Source: Fontibacillus puldeungensis
Lineage (GTDB): Bacteria > Bacillota > Bacilli > Paenibacillales > Paenibacillaceae
Direction: 5' to 3'
Length of the DNA: 64,000 nt
Assembly (NCBI RefSeq): GCF_042678945.1
Contig: NZ_JBHTLM010000004.1
Span: 1-64,000 of the forward strand
The notes below the pieces were generated by a model, which did no database searches, was not told where the DNA came from, and was given only the letters and a program-made list of their open reading frames with translations. This document shows positions 53,848-62,302 of the stretch, piece after piece. Within the stretch, counting starts at the first letter, position 1; the number at the start of each line of letters is the position of its first letter. The translations under genes and the position numbers were made by a program.

Positions 53848-54630
53848 ATGACCCGAAACAAAGTCGAAATTTGCGGTGTCGACACTGCAAAACTGCCCGT
53901 TCTAACCAATGCAGAAATGCGTGAATTGTTCCACTCGCTGCAGCAAGACCACGTAAGATCAGCCAGAGAAAAGTTAGTGAATGGCAACCTGAGACTCGTG
54001 CTGAGCGTCATCCAGCGGTTCAACAATCGGGGGGAGTATGTAGACGACCTGTTTCAGGTTGGCTGCATCGGACTCATGAAAGCCATCGATAATTTTGATT
54101 TATCGCAAAACGTCAAATTCTCCACGTATGCCGTCCCGATGATTATCGGTGAAATCCGGCGCTATTTGCGGGACAACAATCCGATTCGCGTTTCCCGCAG
54201 TCTTCGAGATATCGCCTATAAGGCGCTGCAAATGCGGGACAGCTTGACCAATAAAAACTCGCGGGAACCAACGATTTTTGAAATATCGGAAGCGCTTGGT
54301 TTGCCAAAGGAGGACGTGGTGTTCGCTTTGGACGCAATTCAAGACCCGGTTTCCTTATTTGAACCGATTTATCACGACGGAGGCGATCCGATTTACGTGA
54401 TGGATCAAATCAGTGATGATAAGAATAAGGACGTCTCCTGGATCGAGGAAATCGCGCTGCGTGAAGCGATGCAAAGACTGGGCCGCCGCGAGAAAATGAT
54501 TCTCTCCATGCGCTTCTTTGAAGGCAAGACGCAAATGGAGGTTGCCGATGAAATTGGAATCTCCCAAGCACAAGTATCGAGGCTAGAGAAATCCGCCATT
54601 TTACAAATGCAAAAACATGTGAAGTCTTAA
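53848..54630 (+). CDS. sigG: RNA polymerase sigma-G (late forespore)
   Basis: A 260-residue sigma factor. The N-terminal NKVEICGVDTAKLPVL anti-sigma-contact segment is typical of SigG. Region 2 NGNLRLVLSVIQRFNNRGEYVDDLFQVGCIGLMKAIDNFDL; region 4 VADEIGISQAQVSRLEKSA. Drives late forespore genes. Separate gene from sigE with its own leader; site TTGGGAGG. Confidence 0.97.
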   Translation: MTRNKVEICGVDTAKLPVLTNAEMRELFHSLQQDHVRSAREKLVNGNLRLVLSVIQRFNNRGEYVDDLFQVGCIGLMKAIDNFDLSQNVKFSTYAVPMIIGEIRRYLRDNNPIRVSRSLRDIAYKALQMRDSLTNKNSREPTIFEISEALGLPKEDVVFALDAIQDPVSLFEPIYHDGGDPIYVMDQISDDKNKDVSWIEEIALREAMQRLGRREKMILSMRFFEGKTQMEVADEIGISQAQVSRLEKSAILQMQKHVKS

Positions 54631-54632
54631 AT

Positions 54633-54659
54633 AAACGGTCCCTGCGGGGACCGTTTTTA
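54633..54659 (+). terminator. Terminator after sigG
   Basis: Stem AAACGGTCCC/GGGACCGTTT, GC-rich loop, TTTATT tail. Confidence 0.93.
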
Positions 54660-54883
54660 TTGCACCTTCATTTCTCTTTCGGTGCTGTCATTTACATATA
54701 ATGCCAAACTTATTGTTCAAACGTACTGCCTGTTATTTTTTTTCATCAGGTAAAAATCTCCATCAAACATCGCGGTTTGTGAAGAAATCCATATTTTTAT
54801 TTCACTTCGACCCGTATCATTTTAAGCATAGTGCAAGATCATGATATGGCTAATTAGGAGCCAAACAGATTGGAGGGAGCAAA

Positions 54884-55717
54884 GTGAAATATTGTATTGG
54901 TGAATTTTCTTCAATCCTCGGAATTACAAGAGATACGCTCAGATTGTACGAAAAGCACGATATCGTCAAGCCCATAAAAGATCATCATAATAAATATCGA
55001 TATTTTAACGATTTGGATGCCAGAGACTTGCTGATGAGCCGGTGGTATCGGAGCATGCAAATCCCACTGCATGATGTAGCAGGTCTAATGAAGAGCTCCT
55101 CTTTGGAAACGATTACTGAGAAAATCGGGGAAAGCATAGAACAACTAGAAGAGGAAATTCAGAGAAGCACCATGCTTTTAAACAAGCTGGAGGAGCTGAA
55201 TCAGGAGATCCACTCAATCGAAGGCTCCTTGTACCAATGTAAGATTACAGAGGTGCCTGGGCTTTATCGATTCAAGCAAACGAACAGAAATGATCTGCTA
55301 AAAAACGAAGGACTGGAAAACATCGTAAACAGCTTGATGGAGCAGCTTCCGTTTACTTTTTACTGTTTCCGAATCGGAATGGATCAAATGCTGATGGAGG
55401 GTGCGGACAGTTTTGATTACAGTTGGGGCCTCACCCTGTCGGAGGATGATCTGCCCAAATTGAAGGTTGAAATCAGCGACCATCTGGAATACATAGCCCC
55501 ATCCACTTGCGTATCGGCCGTCATCACCTCGCCTTGCGGAGAATATTTGTCAAAGGAGTACCTGCAATTTATGCTTGATTATTTGGACGAGCACCAGTAT
55601 ACGATATCAGGTGATGTAGTCGGCAAGCTGATTTTGACGGAAAATAATGACGGGAATAAGCGATCCTACTTACAAGTCAACATACCGATTTGCCAGGGGG
55701 CTGACGCGGAAAAATGA
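54884..55717 (+). CDS. MerR-family regulator with effector-binding C-terminal domain
   Basis: A 277-residue protein. N-terminal MerR winged helix (IGEFSSILGITRDTLRLYEKHDIVKP, then KYRYFNDLDARDLL). A coiled-coil dimerisation helix spans about 80-120. The ~155-residue C-terminal domain is reminiscent of GyrI-like ligand pockets. The ligand is unknown. The GTG start has TTGGAGGGA. It lies 107 nt upstream of a flavin reductase gene whose promoter carries a MerR-type operator, so it very likely activates that gene. Confidence 0.85.
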   Translation: MKYCIGEFSSILGITRDTLRLYEKHDIVKPIKDHHNKYRYFNDLDARDLLMSRWYRSMQIPLHDVAGLMKSSSLETITEKIGESIEQLEEEIQRSTMLLNKLEELNQEIHSIEGSLYQCKITEVPGLYRFKQTNRNDLLKNEGLENIVNSLMEQLPFTFYCFRIGMDQMLMEGADSFDYSWGLTLSEDDLPKLKVEISDHLEYIAPSTCVSAVITSPCGEYLSKEYLQFMLDYLDEHQYTISGDVVGKLILTENNDGNKRSYLQVNIPICQGADAEK

Positions 55718-55748
55718 TTGACCTTGGTGCAGCACCAAGGTTTAAACT
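55718..55748 (+). promoter_or_regulatory. MerR-type promoter with central operator dyad
   Basis: TTGACC (55718-55723) and TAAACT (55743-55748) are separated by 19 bp, the over-long spacer diagnostic of MerR activation. The spacer is filled by a dyad with arms ACCTTGGTGC and GCACCAAGGT around a single A (55721-55741). The target is the flavin reductase gene. Confidence 0.85.
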
Positions 55749-55774
55749 TCAAAGTGAAGCCTCCTTTTTGATAA

Positions 55775-55790
55775 TGTGAAAAGTATCACA
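55775..55790 (+). promoter_or_regulatory. FNR/CRP-type palindrome TGTGA-N6-TCACA
   Basis: TGTGA (55775-55779), six bases, TCACA (55786-55790). This is a perfect match to the CRP/FNR family consensus, including the B. subtilis Fnr site. It lies about 20-35 nt after the predicted MerR-promoter start and within a larger 5' UTR hairpin (CCTTTTT...AAAAAGG). Confidence 0.6.
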
Positions 55791-55824
55791 AAAAAGGCTT
55801 CGAATATGCTGTAGGGGGAGAAGA

Positions 55825-57780
55825 GTGAAGATGCGAAAACACAAAAAACTGAACAAAATGCTCATGTTTTCCGTCTGCATCGTGCTTTTGGTTTCCATGC
55901 TAAGCGGCTGTATGGAACCAGGAAAACAGTTGGCAGCGCCTGCTTCGTCAACTAAAGCGGCAAGTACCTTCAAAGCAGGTACATATACCGGGGAAGCTGA
56001 TGGCAAGGACGGAGTTGTTAAAGTCCAAGTAACGATGGAGAAAGCAGATCAAATCAAGGCTATTAAAGTCCTCGGACAAACGGAAACAAAAGGCCTTGGC
56101 GATAAGGCGATCCAACAAATCACAGCTCAAATTCTGGCTAACCAAACGCTGAAAGTCGATGCAGTAAGTGGTGCAACCATTACTAGTAATGCGATTTTGA
56201 AAGCGGTGGAAAACGCCGTGAAGCAAGCTGGCGGCGATGTTGCTGCCTTGAAAACGAAATCCGTTAAAAAACCGGGTGCCGGTAAAACGGAGAAATATTC
56301 GACTGATGTCGTAGTTGTTGGCGCCGGTGCCTCCGGTGTTTCGGCAGCCGTTACGGCTTCGGACAAAGGCGCTAAAGTTATCCTCGTGGAAAAAACAGCT
56401 ACGATCGGCGGAGCAAGCAACCTGTCTTGGGCAGGCAAATTCTACAATTCCTCCGCTGCAGTGGCAGGCGGCTTGAAAGTCGACGTTGAGAAAGAAATTG
56501 CAAACTGGATCGTAAACAACCACTACAGAGTTGATGCTGCCGACCTTCGTCAATATGTGACGAAATCCGGCGAAACCTATGATTGGTTGAAGAACAAAGG
56601 TTATGTTACTAAGTTCATGAATTTTGGCGGAGAACAGCTGCATTTGCTGCCAGCTTATGACACTCGCGAACAAACGCTGCGCAGTATGCTGGCTGATTCC
56701 GTTGAAAAGAACGGCGGTAAAGTCCTCACGCAAACTACAGCTAAAAAGCTGATTAAGGATGCTGCGGGTGCTGTTACCGGCGTAGTTGCAGAAAAAGAAG
56801 ACGGAACGACTGTTGAAATTACGGCTAAAAGCGTAGTAATGGCAACAGGTGGTTACGCAGGCAACAAAGAAATGGTTAAAGAAGCCTTTGGTTTCGAAGG
56901 CGTGAACGGCGGATTGGCTCAAAACATCGGCGAAGGCTTGAAGATGGCTTGGGCTGCAGGCGCTAAAGTTCCTGACAACTTCGGCGGACAAATGCTGCAC
57001 CAAACGTTGGCAAAAGCTACAGCTCAGTTGAAGAAAGAATATACTCCTTTTGAATCGAGCTATCCTTTGATGCTCACATATCTTCCAACCTTGATGAACG
57101 TTGGTCCTTCCGGCGCTAGATTCCGGGATGAAGCGGCTACTTTAGTTCCAGTTGCTGCAGCTAACACTAGTGCATTTAACGGACCTTACCATTTGGTTAT
57201 CGTTTCGCAATCGCAAATCGATGCTCTGACGGCTAAAGGCATGGCTGGATTAAATACAGCTAAAGTGCCAGGTATGCCTCCAGAATTCTATGCAAGCTTC
57301 AAAGATCAGTACAAAGTAGATACTCCTTGGAAAGATGCGCAAAAAGTATTCGATTCCATGGTGAAAAATGGCGACGGGTTTAAAGGCAATTCGATCGAAG
57401 AATTGGCTAAAAACGCCGGCATGGATGTACAAGTTTTCAAAGATGCCTTCAAGAACTATGATGAAGCTACAAAGACAGGCGTTGATACCGAATTTGGCAA
57501 ATCCAAAGATTACTTGCTCCCAATGGGCAATGGTCCTTACTATGCGATTAAAGCTGAAATCAACAATCTGGGTTCGGTTGGCGGCTTGATTGTTAACACC
57601 AAGTTCCAAGTGCTTAACGACAAACGTGTACCGGTTAAAGGCTTGTATGCAGTAGGTTTGGAATCCGAAGGCGTATTGTTTAACGATACTTATGTCGGAA
57701 ACGGCGTAGGCATCGGCTACTCCTTTACTTCCGGTCGTCTTGGCGGGGAAGATGCTGCTATCGGCGCTCTCGGACTGTAA
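55825..57780 (+). CDS. Lipoprotein FMN/FAD-dependent reductase (fumarate/urocanate reductase-like)
   Basis: A 651-residue surface lipoprotein. Lipobox LSGC (Cys29). FMN-binding domain (about 50-135) with flavinylation motif DAVSGAT (Thr118, the usual ApbE-linked FMN site). Linker, then a flavoprotein domain: FAD Rossmann motif VVVVGAGASGVSAA (about 161-174), Arg-containing substrate motif GARFRDE, and C-terminal GVGIGYSFTSGRLGG. Related flavinylated lipoproteins reduce fumarate, urocanate or similar acceptors outside the cell. The acceptor is not identifiable here. No apbE gene is in the window. MerR-controlled monocistron. Confidence 0.88.
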   Translation: MKMRKHKKLNKMLMFSVCIVLLVSMLSGCMEPGKQLAAPASSTKAASTFKAGTYTGEADGKDGVVKVQVTMEKADQIKAIKVLGQTETKGLGDKAIQQITAQILANQTLKVDAVSGATITSNAILKAVENAVKQAGGDVAALKTKSVKKPGAGKTEKYSTDVVVVGAGASGVSAAVTASDKGAKVILVEKTATIGGASNLSWAGKFYNSSAAVAGGLKVDVEKEIANWIVNNHYRVDAADLRQYVTKSGETYDWLKNKGYVTKFMNFGGEQLHLLPAYDTREQTLRSMLADSVEKNGGKVLTQTTAKKLIKDAAGAVTGVVAEKEDGTTVEITAKSVVMATGGYAGNKEMVKEAFGFEGVNGGLAQNIGEGLKMAWAAGAKVPDNFGGQMLHQTLAKATAQLKKEYTPFESSYPLMLTYLPTLMNVGPSGARFRDEAATLVPVAAANTSAFNGPYHLVIVSQSQIDALTAKGMAGLNTAKVPGMPPEFYASFKDQYKVDTPWKDAQKVFDSMVKNGDGFKGNSIEELAKNAGMDVQVFKDAFKNYDEATKTGVDTEFGKSKDYLLPMGNGPYYAIKAEINNLGSVGGLIVNTKFQVLNDKRVPVKGLYAVGLESEGVLFNDTYVGNGVGIGYSFTSGRLGGEDAAIGALGL

Positions 57781-57818
57781 GAAAATATTTGCTTATGCAA
57801 TGAACAGCTTTTAAACAT

Positions 57819-57870
57819 AGGGACTGCTCTATAGGATCTTAAGGATCCTATAGGGTAGTCCCTTTCCCTA
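57819..57870 (+). terminator. Terminator after flavin reductase gene
   Basis: Long hairpin: AGGGACT-CTATAGGATC / GATCCTATAG-AGTCCCT with few mismatches, then TTCCCTATTTAT. Confidence 0.85.
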
Positions 57871-57991
57871 TTTATGACAACCCGAACGGTTTTCTTAATT
57901 TTTTCGAAACATCGATCATATAGTAAAGGGACGGTATGTATCGAGGGCGGACGGGGGCGATCATAATATGGACAATGTGGTGAGAGCGAGT

Positions 57992-58303
57992 ATGAAAATT
58001 TCTGATTTCCAGACAAAGGACGTCATTAATGTAGTAGACGGTAAACGGCTAGGACATATTAGCGACTTGGAGCTTGACCTTAAACAAGGAGTCATCGAGG
58101 CGATTGTCGTTCCGGTGAACACGAAATTTATGGGACTGTTCGGCGGTGGTAGTGATCTTATCATTCCGTGGAAAAATATCGTCAAAATTGGCTCTGATGT
58201 CGTTTTGGTCAAAATGGATGAGCTTAGAGAGTCCAGAGTTCAACCGCAATATGAGACGACCGTTTATATTGATCGGGATGGCCGGGCAGAACGGAGAAGC
58301 TAG
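57992..58303 (+). CDS. ylmC: YlmC/YmxH-family PRC-barrel sporulation protein
   Basis: A 103-residue PRC-barrel protein (ISDFQTKDVINVVDGKRLGHISDLELDL; LIIPWKNIVKIGSDVVLV). The YlmC/YmxH family is sporulation-associated with no known activity. ATG 57992 matches relatives and has GTGAGAG nearby; ATG 57968 would add eight residues. First of the ylm genes downstream of sigG. Confidence 0.86.
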   Translation: MKISDFQTKDVINVVDGKRLGHISDLELDLKQGVIEAIVVPVNTKFMGLFGGGSDLIIPWKNIVKIGSDVVLVKMDELRESRVQPQYETTVYIDRDGRAERRS

Positions 58304-58367
58304 GGCGAAGGTACTGCCGTTTTGTGGTACACTTAATGGAGTCAGAAAAAAGCGAAGGGGATGGATG

Positions 58368-59228
58368 ATGGAACCGTTTGTTAGGAACCCTATGAATCAA
58401 ACTCAGGAGCGCTTTGAACTCGAAGGCTGGATCCACCTGGTTCCAGGGCTAACCGCAGGTTTCACCAGCCGGAGCGGAGGAATAAGCGAGCCGCCATATG
58501 ATAGCTTCAATTTGGCCTATCACGTGGGAGATAGCCCCCAGCACGTATTGGAGAACCGGCGGCGCCTAGCAGAGACGCTGGGTTTTAACCCGGAAACCTG
58601 GACATGCGGCGAGCAGGTTCATGATACGAAAATCGCCGTAGTCCGTAAAAATGATCGAGGAAAAGGATACGCTGATCGAAGCAGCGCTTTTCAGGATATG
58701 GACGGTCTCGTCACGAATGAACCTGATGTTTTGCTGACATCGTTTTATGCTGATTGCGTACCGCTTTATTTTCTGGATCCCAGAAACAAAGTGATCGGAC
58801 TTGCACACGCCGGCTGGAAGGGAACCGTTAAGCTTATCTCTCATGCGATCATTGACACGATGGAGCGGGAATTCAGCAGCAACCGTGCTGAAATTCGAAC
58901 AGCCATCGGGCCGAGCATCGGACAATGCTGCTATGAGGTGGACGAGATGGTTATGGGAAAGGTACGGGAGGCGGTTGAAACGATCGGTGCAACCCAGGCG
59001 GATTACGAGGCCCACTCTCTTTTCGCCCCTTCTCAGCACGATGGAAAAACCATGCTGAACTTGAAAGAATTGAATCGAATCATTATGATAAAAGCAGGAA
59101 TATTGCCGACTCATATCGAATGTACAACGTGGTGTACAAGCTGTCATCCCGAGTTGTTCTTCTCATATCGCAAACAAAATGGAGTAACGGGTAGGATGGC
59201 TAGCTGGATTGGCAGGAAAGTGAGGTGA
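58368..59228 (+). CDS. ylmD: YlmD/YfiH-family multicopper-like purine nucleosidase
   Basis: A 286-residue protein of the YfiH/LACC1 family (once called polyphenol oxidase, now purine nucleoside phosphorylase/deaminase in several members). Metal-site motifs CGEQVHDTK, FYADCVPLYF and LAHAGWKGTV, and C-terminal TSCHPELFFSYR. Adjacent ATGs at 58365 and 58368; the second fits GAAGGGG better. ylmE follows after 8 nt. Confidence 0.9.
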   Translation: MEPFVRNPMNQTQERFELEGWIHLVPGLTAGFTSRSGGISEPPYDSFNLAYHVGDSPQHVLENRRRLAETLGFNPETWTCGEQVHDTKIAVVRKNDRGKGYADRSSAFQDMDGLVTNEPDVLLTSFYADCVPLYFLDPRNKVIGLAHAGWKGTVKLISHAIIDTMEREFSSNRAEIRTAIGPSIGQCCYEVDEMVMGKVREAVETIGATQADYEAHSLFAPSQHDGKTMLNLKELNRIIMIKAGILPTHIECTTWCTSCHPELFFSYRKQNGVTGRMASWIGRKVR

Positions 59229-59236
59229 TCCTTTCT

Positions 59237-59929
59237 ATGTCGCTTAAGGAACGAATTAAGCATGTAGAGAGCTGCATCCAAGCCGCGTGCGACCGCAGCG
59301 GACGTAAGCGGGAAGATGTGAACATCGTCGCCGTGACCAAATATGTGTCGCTGGAATTGACGAGATCCGTATTGGACGAAGGGATTGTCCATATTGGAGA
59401 GAACCGTCCGCAAAATGCCGTCCCTAAATGGGAGGCGCTTCAAGGCAGAGGTGTATGGCATTTTATCGGCCATTTGCAGAGCAGAAAGGTAAAGGACGTT
59501 ATCGGTAGATTTCAATATATTCATTCGCTGGACCGACTTTCTTTAGCCCTGGAGCTGGAGAAAAGGGCGGCGGCGCTCGATACGACAATTTTGGCATTTT
59601 TGCAGGTTAACGTTTCAGGCGAAGAGTCCAAGCAAGGGATAACTCCGGAAGAGGCGACCGAGTTTCTAAAGGAAACGGCGTCATTAACCCGAGTGAAGAT
59701 CATCGGACTTATGACAATGGCCCCGATTGTAGACGATCCGGAGCAAGCTAGACCCGTTTTTCGGAAGCTTAGGGAGCTGCGCGATGAGTTGAATGCACAG
59801 GGGCTGACGAAAGAACCCCTCACGGAGCTGTCGATGGGGATGTCGGACGATTTTGAGGTAGCGATTGAAGAAGGGGCGACCTGGGTTCGCCTTGGTACTC
59901 TTTTAGTGGGGAAAGGGGAAGAGACGTAA
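59237..59929 (+). CDS. ylmE: YggS/YlmE-family PLP homeostasis protein
   Basis: A 230-residue alanine-racemase-fold PLP protein. PLP lysine in VAVTKYVS; ENRPQNAVPKW, WHFIGHLQSRK, LSMGMSDDFEVAIEEGATWVRLGT. It maintains the vitamin B6 balance and is conserved next to sepF. Site GAGGTGATC. The stop overlaps the sepF start (TAATG). Confidence 0.94.
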   Translation: MSLKERIKHVESCIQAACDRSGRKREDVNIVAVTKYVSLELTRSVLDEGIVHIGENRPQNAVPKWEALQGRGVWHFIGHLQSRKVKDVIGRFQYIHSLDRLSLALELEKRAAALDTTILAFLQVNVSGEESKQGITPEEATEFLKETASLTRVKIIGLMTMAPIVDDPEQARPVFRKLRELRDELNAQGLTKEPLTELSMGMSDDFEVAIEEGATWVRLGTLLVGKGEET

Positions 59930-60375
59930 TGGGAGTTATGAACCGGTTCATGAACATGCTGGGCCTTCAGGAAGAGGAAGAGATTGTGGAGAGGGAAGGA
60001 ATATCTGACCAAGAAGAAGAGCTTGAAACTCCTAGCTTTGAAACACGTAGAAATCAAAGAGGGAACAACGTCGTCAGCATTCACTCCCAGAAAAATGTAA
60101 AAGTCATCCTCTATGAACCGCGTTCTTATGACGAGGCGCAGGAGATCGCTGACCATTTACGTTCCCATCGTTCCGTAGTAGTGAATCTTCAGAGGGTACG
60201 CAACGACCAGGCGATGCGTATTATCGATTTTTTGAGTGGTACTATTTATGCGTTAAGTGGTGGTATATCCAAAATCGGCAGTAATATTTTTCTTTGCACC
60301 CCGGACACCGTCGAAATTCAGGGGTCCATTACGGAAATACTGACCGAAGACCCCGATTATAACAGAATGAGGTGA
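59929..60375 (+). CDS. sepF: Cell division protein SepF
   Basis: A 148-residue protein. N-terminal amphipathic membrane-binding helix (MGVMNRFMNMLGL), acidic linker, then a SepF ring-forming domain with EPRSYDEAQEIADHLRSHRSVVVNLQRV and DFLSGTIYALSG. It bundles FtsZ at the septum. Translationally coupled to ylmE and ylmG. Confidence 0.96.
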   Translation: MGVMNRFMNMLGLQEEEEIVEREGISDQEEELETPSFETRRNQRGNNVVSIHSQKNVKVILYEPRSYDEAQEIADHLRSHRSVVVNLQRVRNDQAMRIIDFLSGTIYALSGGISKIGSNIFLCTPDTVEIQGSITEILTEDPDYNRMR

Positions 60376-60656
60376 AGACAGCTTTGATTTACAATATCGA
60401 CTCGATTGTGTGGCTGCTGTACAATATTTATTTTTATATGATTTTGGTTTATATCTTAATGTCTTGGGTACCGAATGCCCGAGATAGCTTTATCGGCGAA
60501 CTACTCGGCAAGCTGGTGGAACCATTTTTGGCTCCGTTCCGGCGATTTATTCCTCCTATCATGGGAATGATTGATATATCTCCGATTGTGGCGCTGTTAG
60601 TTTTGCAGCTGGCTGCGAGTGGGCTTATCAGCATCTTACATTATATAATTGGATGA
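60372..60656 (+). CDS. ylmG: YggT-family membrane protein YlmG
   Basis: A 94-residue protein with two membrane helices separated by a SWVPNARDSFIG...LVEPFLAPFRRFIPPIMGMIDISP loop, the YggT signature. Linked to membrane and nucleoid organisation in other systems. The GTG start overlaps the sepF stop. Confidence 0.92.
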   Translation: MKTALIYNIDSIVWLLYNIYFYMILVYILMSWVPNARDSFIGELLGKLVEPFLAPFRRFIPPIMGMIDISPIVALLVLQLAASGLISILHYIIG

Positions 60657-60666
60657 CGTGAACCTT

Positions 60667-61449
60667 ATGCGAATTGATATTTATGAACACTTCAGTCCAG
60701 AGGAGCGTCCTTTTGTCGATCGGGCCTGGGAATGGGTCGTAAATGCCGGGGAATACCATGAAGTCAAGCGTACTGACTTTTTGGATCCGCGGCAGTGTTT
60801 TATTATGGAGTCTTTAGCCAATCGGCATCCGGATGTAACGCTTCGGCTGGACGGAGGATATGAAGGTGCGGAACGTTGCCGCGGACTGGTAGCCCCGGAC
60901 TATAGGGACCTGCGCCTTGAGCCGATGGGGATGAAGGTACTTAGCATCACTTCAGAGGATCAAAAGTTTCCCACTTTGCAGCACGGCGATTTTTTAGGAG
61001 CTGTCCTTGGGCTTGGTTTAAAACGGGAGAAAATCGGAGATATTCACGTTCGTGAAGACGGCTGTCACGTTGTAATCGCCGAAGAAATCGCTTCCTTTTT
61101 GGATATGAACCTTCGACAAGTGCACCGCGTGCAAGTGCTTACGGAGATTTTGGAGCTGGACGGCCTAATCACAGCGGAGAAAGAACTTGAGCAATTGGAC
61201 CTTACGGTGGCCTCCTTACGACTTGACGGAATCGCCAGTGACGTTTTTCGATTAAGCAGGAGCAAAGTTTTGATCCCTATAAAGGCGGGGCGCTGCCGTG
61301 TTAACTGGAGAGTTGAGGAGGATCCCTCGAAGTCGCTGAAATCCGGAGATGTTGTGGCACTGCAAGGATTTGGACGTTTTAAGGTGCTTGAGATAGATGG
61401 ATTGACCAAAAAAGGCAGACACCGCGTTAAAATCGGCAAATTTGTATGA
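60667..61449 (+). CDS. ylmH: S4-domain RNA-binding protein YlmH
   Basis: A 260-residue protein with an N-terminal YlmH-specific domain (RTDFLDPRQCFIMESLANRHPDV) and a C-terminal S4 RNA-binding domain (LRLDGIASDVFRLSRSKVLIPIKAGRCRVN). YlmH is a ribosome-quality-control factor acting on stalled 50S-peptidyl-tRNA. The start is uncertain: ATG 60667 is used, but GTG 60658 and TTG 60649 are in frame. Confidence 0.9.
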   Translation: MRIDIYEHFSPEERPFVDRAWEWVVNAGEYHEVKRTDFLDPRQCFIMESLANRHPDVTLRLDGGYEGAERCRGLVAPDYRDLRLEPMGMKVLSITSEDQKFPTLQHGDFLGAVLGLGLKREKIGDIHVREDGCHVVIAEEIASFLDMNLRQVHRVQVLTEILELDGLITAEKELEQLDLTVASLRLDGIASDVFRLSRSKVLIPIKAGRCRVNWRVEEDPSKSLKSGDVVALQGFGRFKVLEIDGLTKKGRHRVKIGKFV

Positions 61450-61573
61450 GGACTTTGCAGGAGATGGCCGATTATTGTCGAATATGATAGTTCAAACTAA
61501 TCCTGTTCATTTGAGTTAGGACGCCACAAAATCTTTTTAAGGATGCTTGCGAATTTTATTGGAGGTGGGGATC

Positions 61574-62080
61574 ATGCCATTAACGCCGCTGGATATACAT
61601 AACAAAGAGTTCTCCAGACGTATTCGCGGTTACGATGAGGATGAAGTCAACGAATTTCTTGACCAGGTAATCAAAGACTATGAAATCGTGATCCGGGAAA
61701 ACAAAGAGCTTCATAATCAGCTTCTAGCTATGCAAGAGAAACTGGATCATTTCGCCAATATCGAGGAAACGCTGAGCAAGACAATTATCGTTGCACAGGA
61801 AGCAGCGGATGATGTGAAGAACAACGCGAAGAAGGAAGCGCAGCTGATCGTCAAAGAAGCGGAAAAGAACGCCGACCGAATTGTCAATGAATCACTGGCG
61901 AAATCGCGGAAGATTGCCATGGAAGTTGAAGAGCTGAAGAAGCAGGCTTCCATCTACCGTGCCCGTTTCCGGACGTTGGTGGAAGCGCAGCTTGATTTGC
62001 TGAGCGGTGACGGTTGGGATACGCTGGAAAATCGCGAACAATCTCATGACAAAACACCTGAGGTACAGGAGCTATACTAA
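61574..62080 (+). CDS. divIVA: Division-site and polar scaffold DivIVA
   Basis: A 168-residue coiled-coil protein. The N-terminal lipid-binding motif PLTPLDIHNKEFSRRIRGYDEDEVNEFLDQV carries the membrane-inserting tip, followed by two coiled-coil stretches (about 35-60 and 70-145). It marks curved membranes and poles, guiding Min and sporulation proteins. ATG 61574 with TTGGAGGTG. A TGTCGAA (0A-box core) sits at 61476-61482 upstream. Confidence 0.96.
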   Translation: MPLTPLDIHNKEFSRRIRGYDEDEVNEFLDQVIKDYEIVIRENKELHNQLLAMQEKLDHFANIEETLSKTIIVAQEAADDVKNNAKKEAQLIVKEAEKNADRIVNESLAKSRKIAMEVEELKKQASIYRARFRTLVEAQLDLLSGDGWDTLENREQSHDKTPEVQELY

Positions 62081-62107
62081 GAAAGCCCAAGGTCAATTTC
62101 AGGAAGC

Positions 62108-62147
62108 AAACGCCATTTGAAGGCAATCAGCCATCGCATGGCGTTTT
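62108..62147 (+). terminator. Terminator after divIVA
   Basis: AAACGCCAT/ATGGCGTTTT stem with a large loop that holds an inner GGC/GCC pair, tail AATTT. Confidence 0.75.
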
Positions 62148-62232
62148 AATTTCCCGGTGTGTGCGCAGCGATGTCAATGATGCCTTTCTCTAATGTTACA
62201 TAACATGGAGCCATTTATAGCTTCTTCTCATG

Positions 62233-62262
62233 TTGACATGAGGGACATGAATAAGTTATAAA
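62233..62262 (+). promoter_or_regulatory. Promoter of ileS
   Basis: TTGACA (62233-62238, perfect), 18-bp spacer, TATAAA (62257-62262). Confidence 0.78.
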
Positions 62263-62302
62263 TATAAACATAATGTAGTTGATTAACGTTAAAAATTTAA
62301 AA

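Noticed and set aside
55948..57003. 351-codon open frame on the minus strand
   Set aside because: Antisense to the flavin reductase gene, with composition (many Phe, Cys, His) typical of a reverse-frame shadow.
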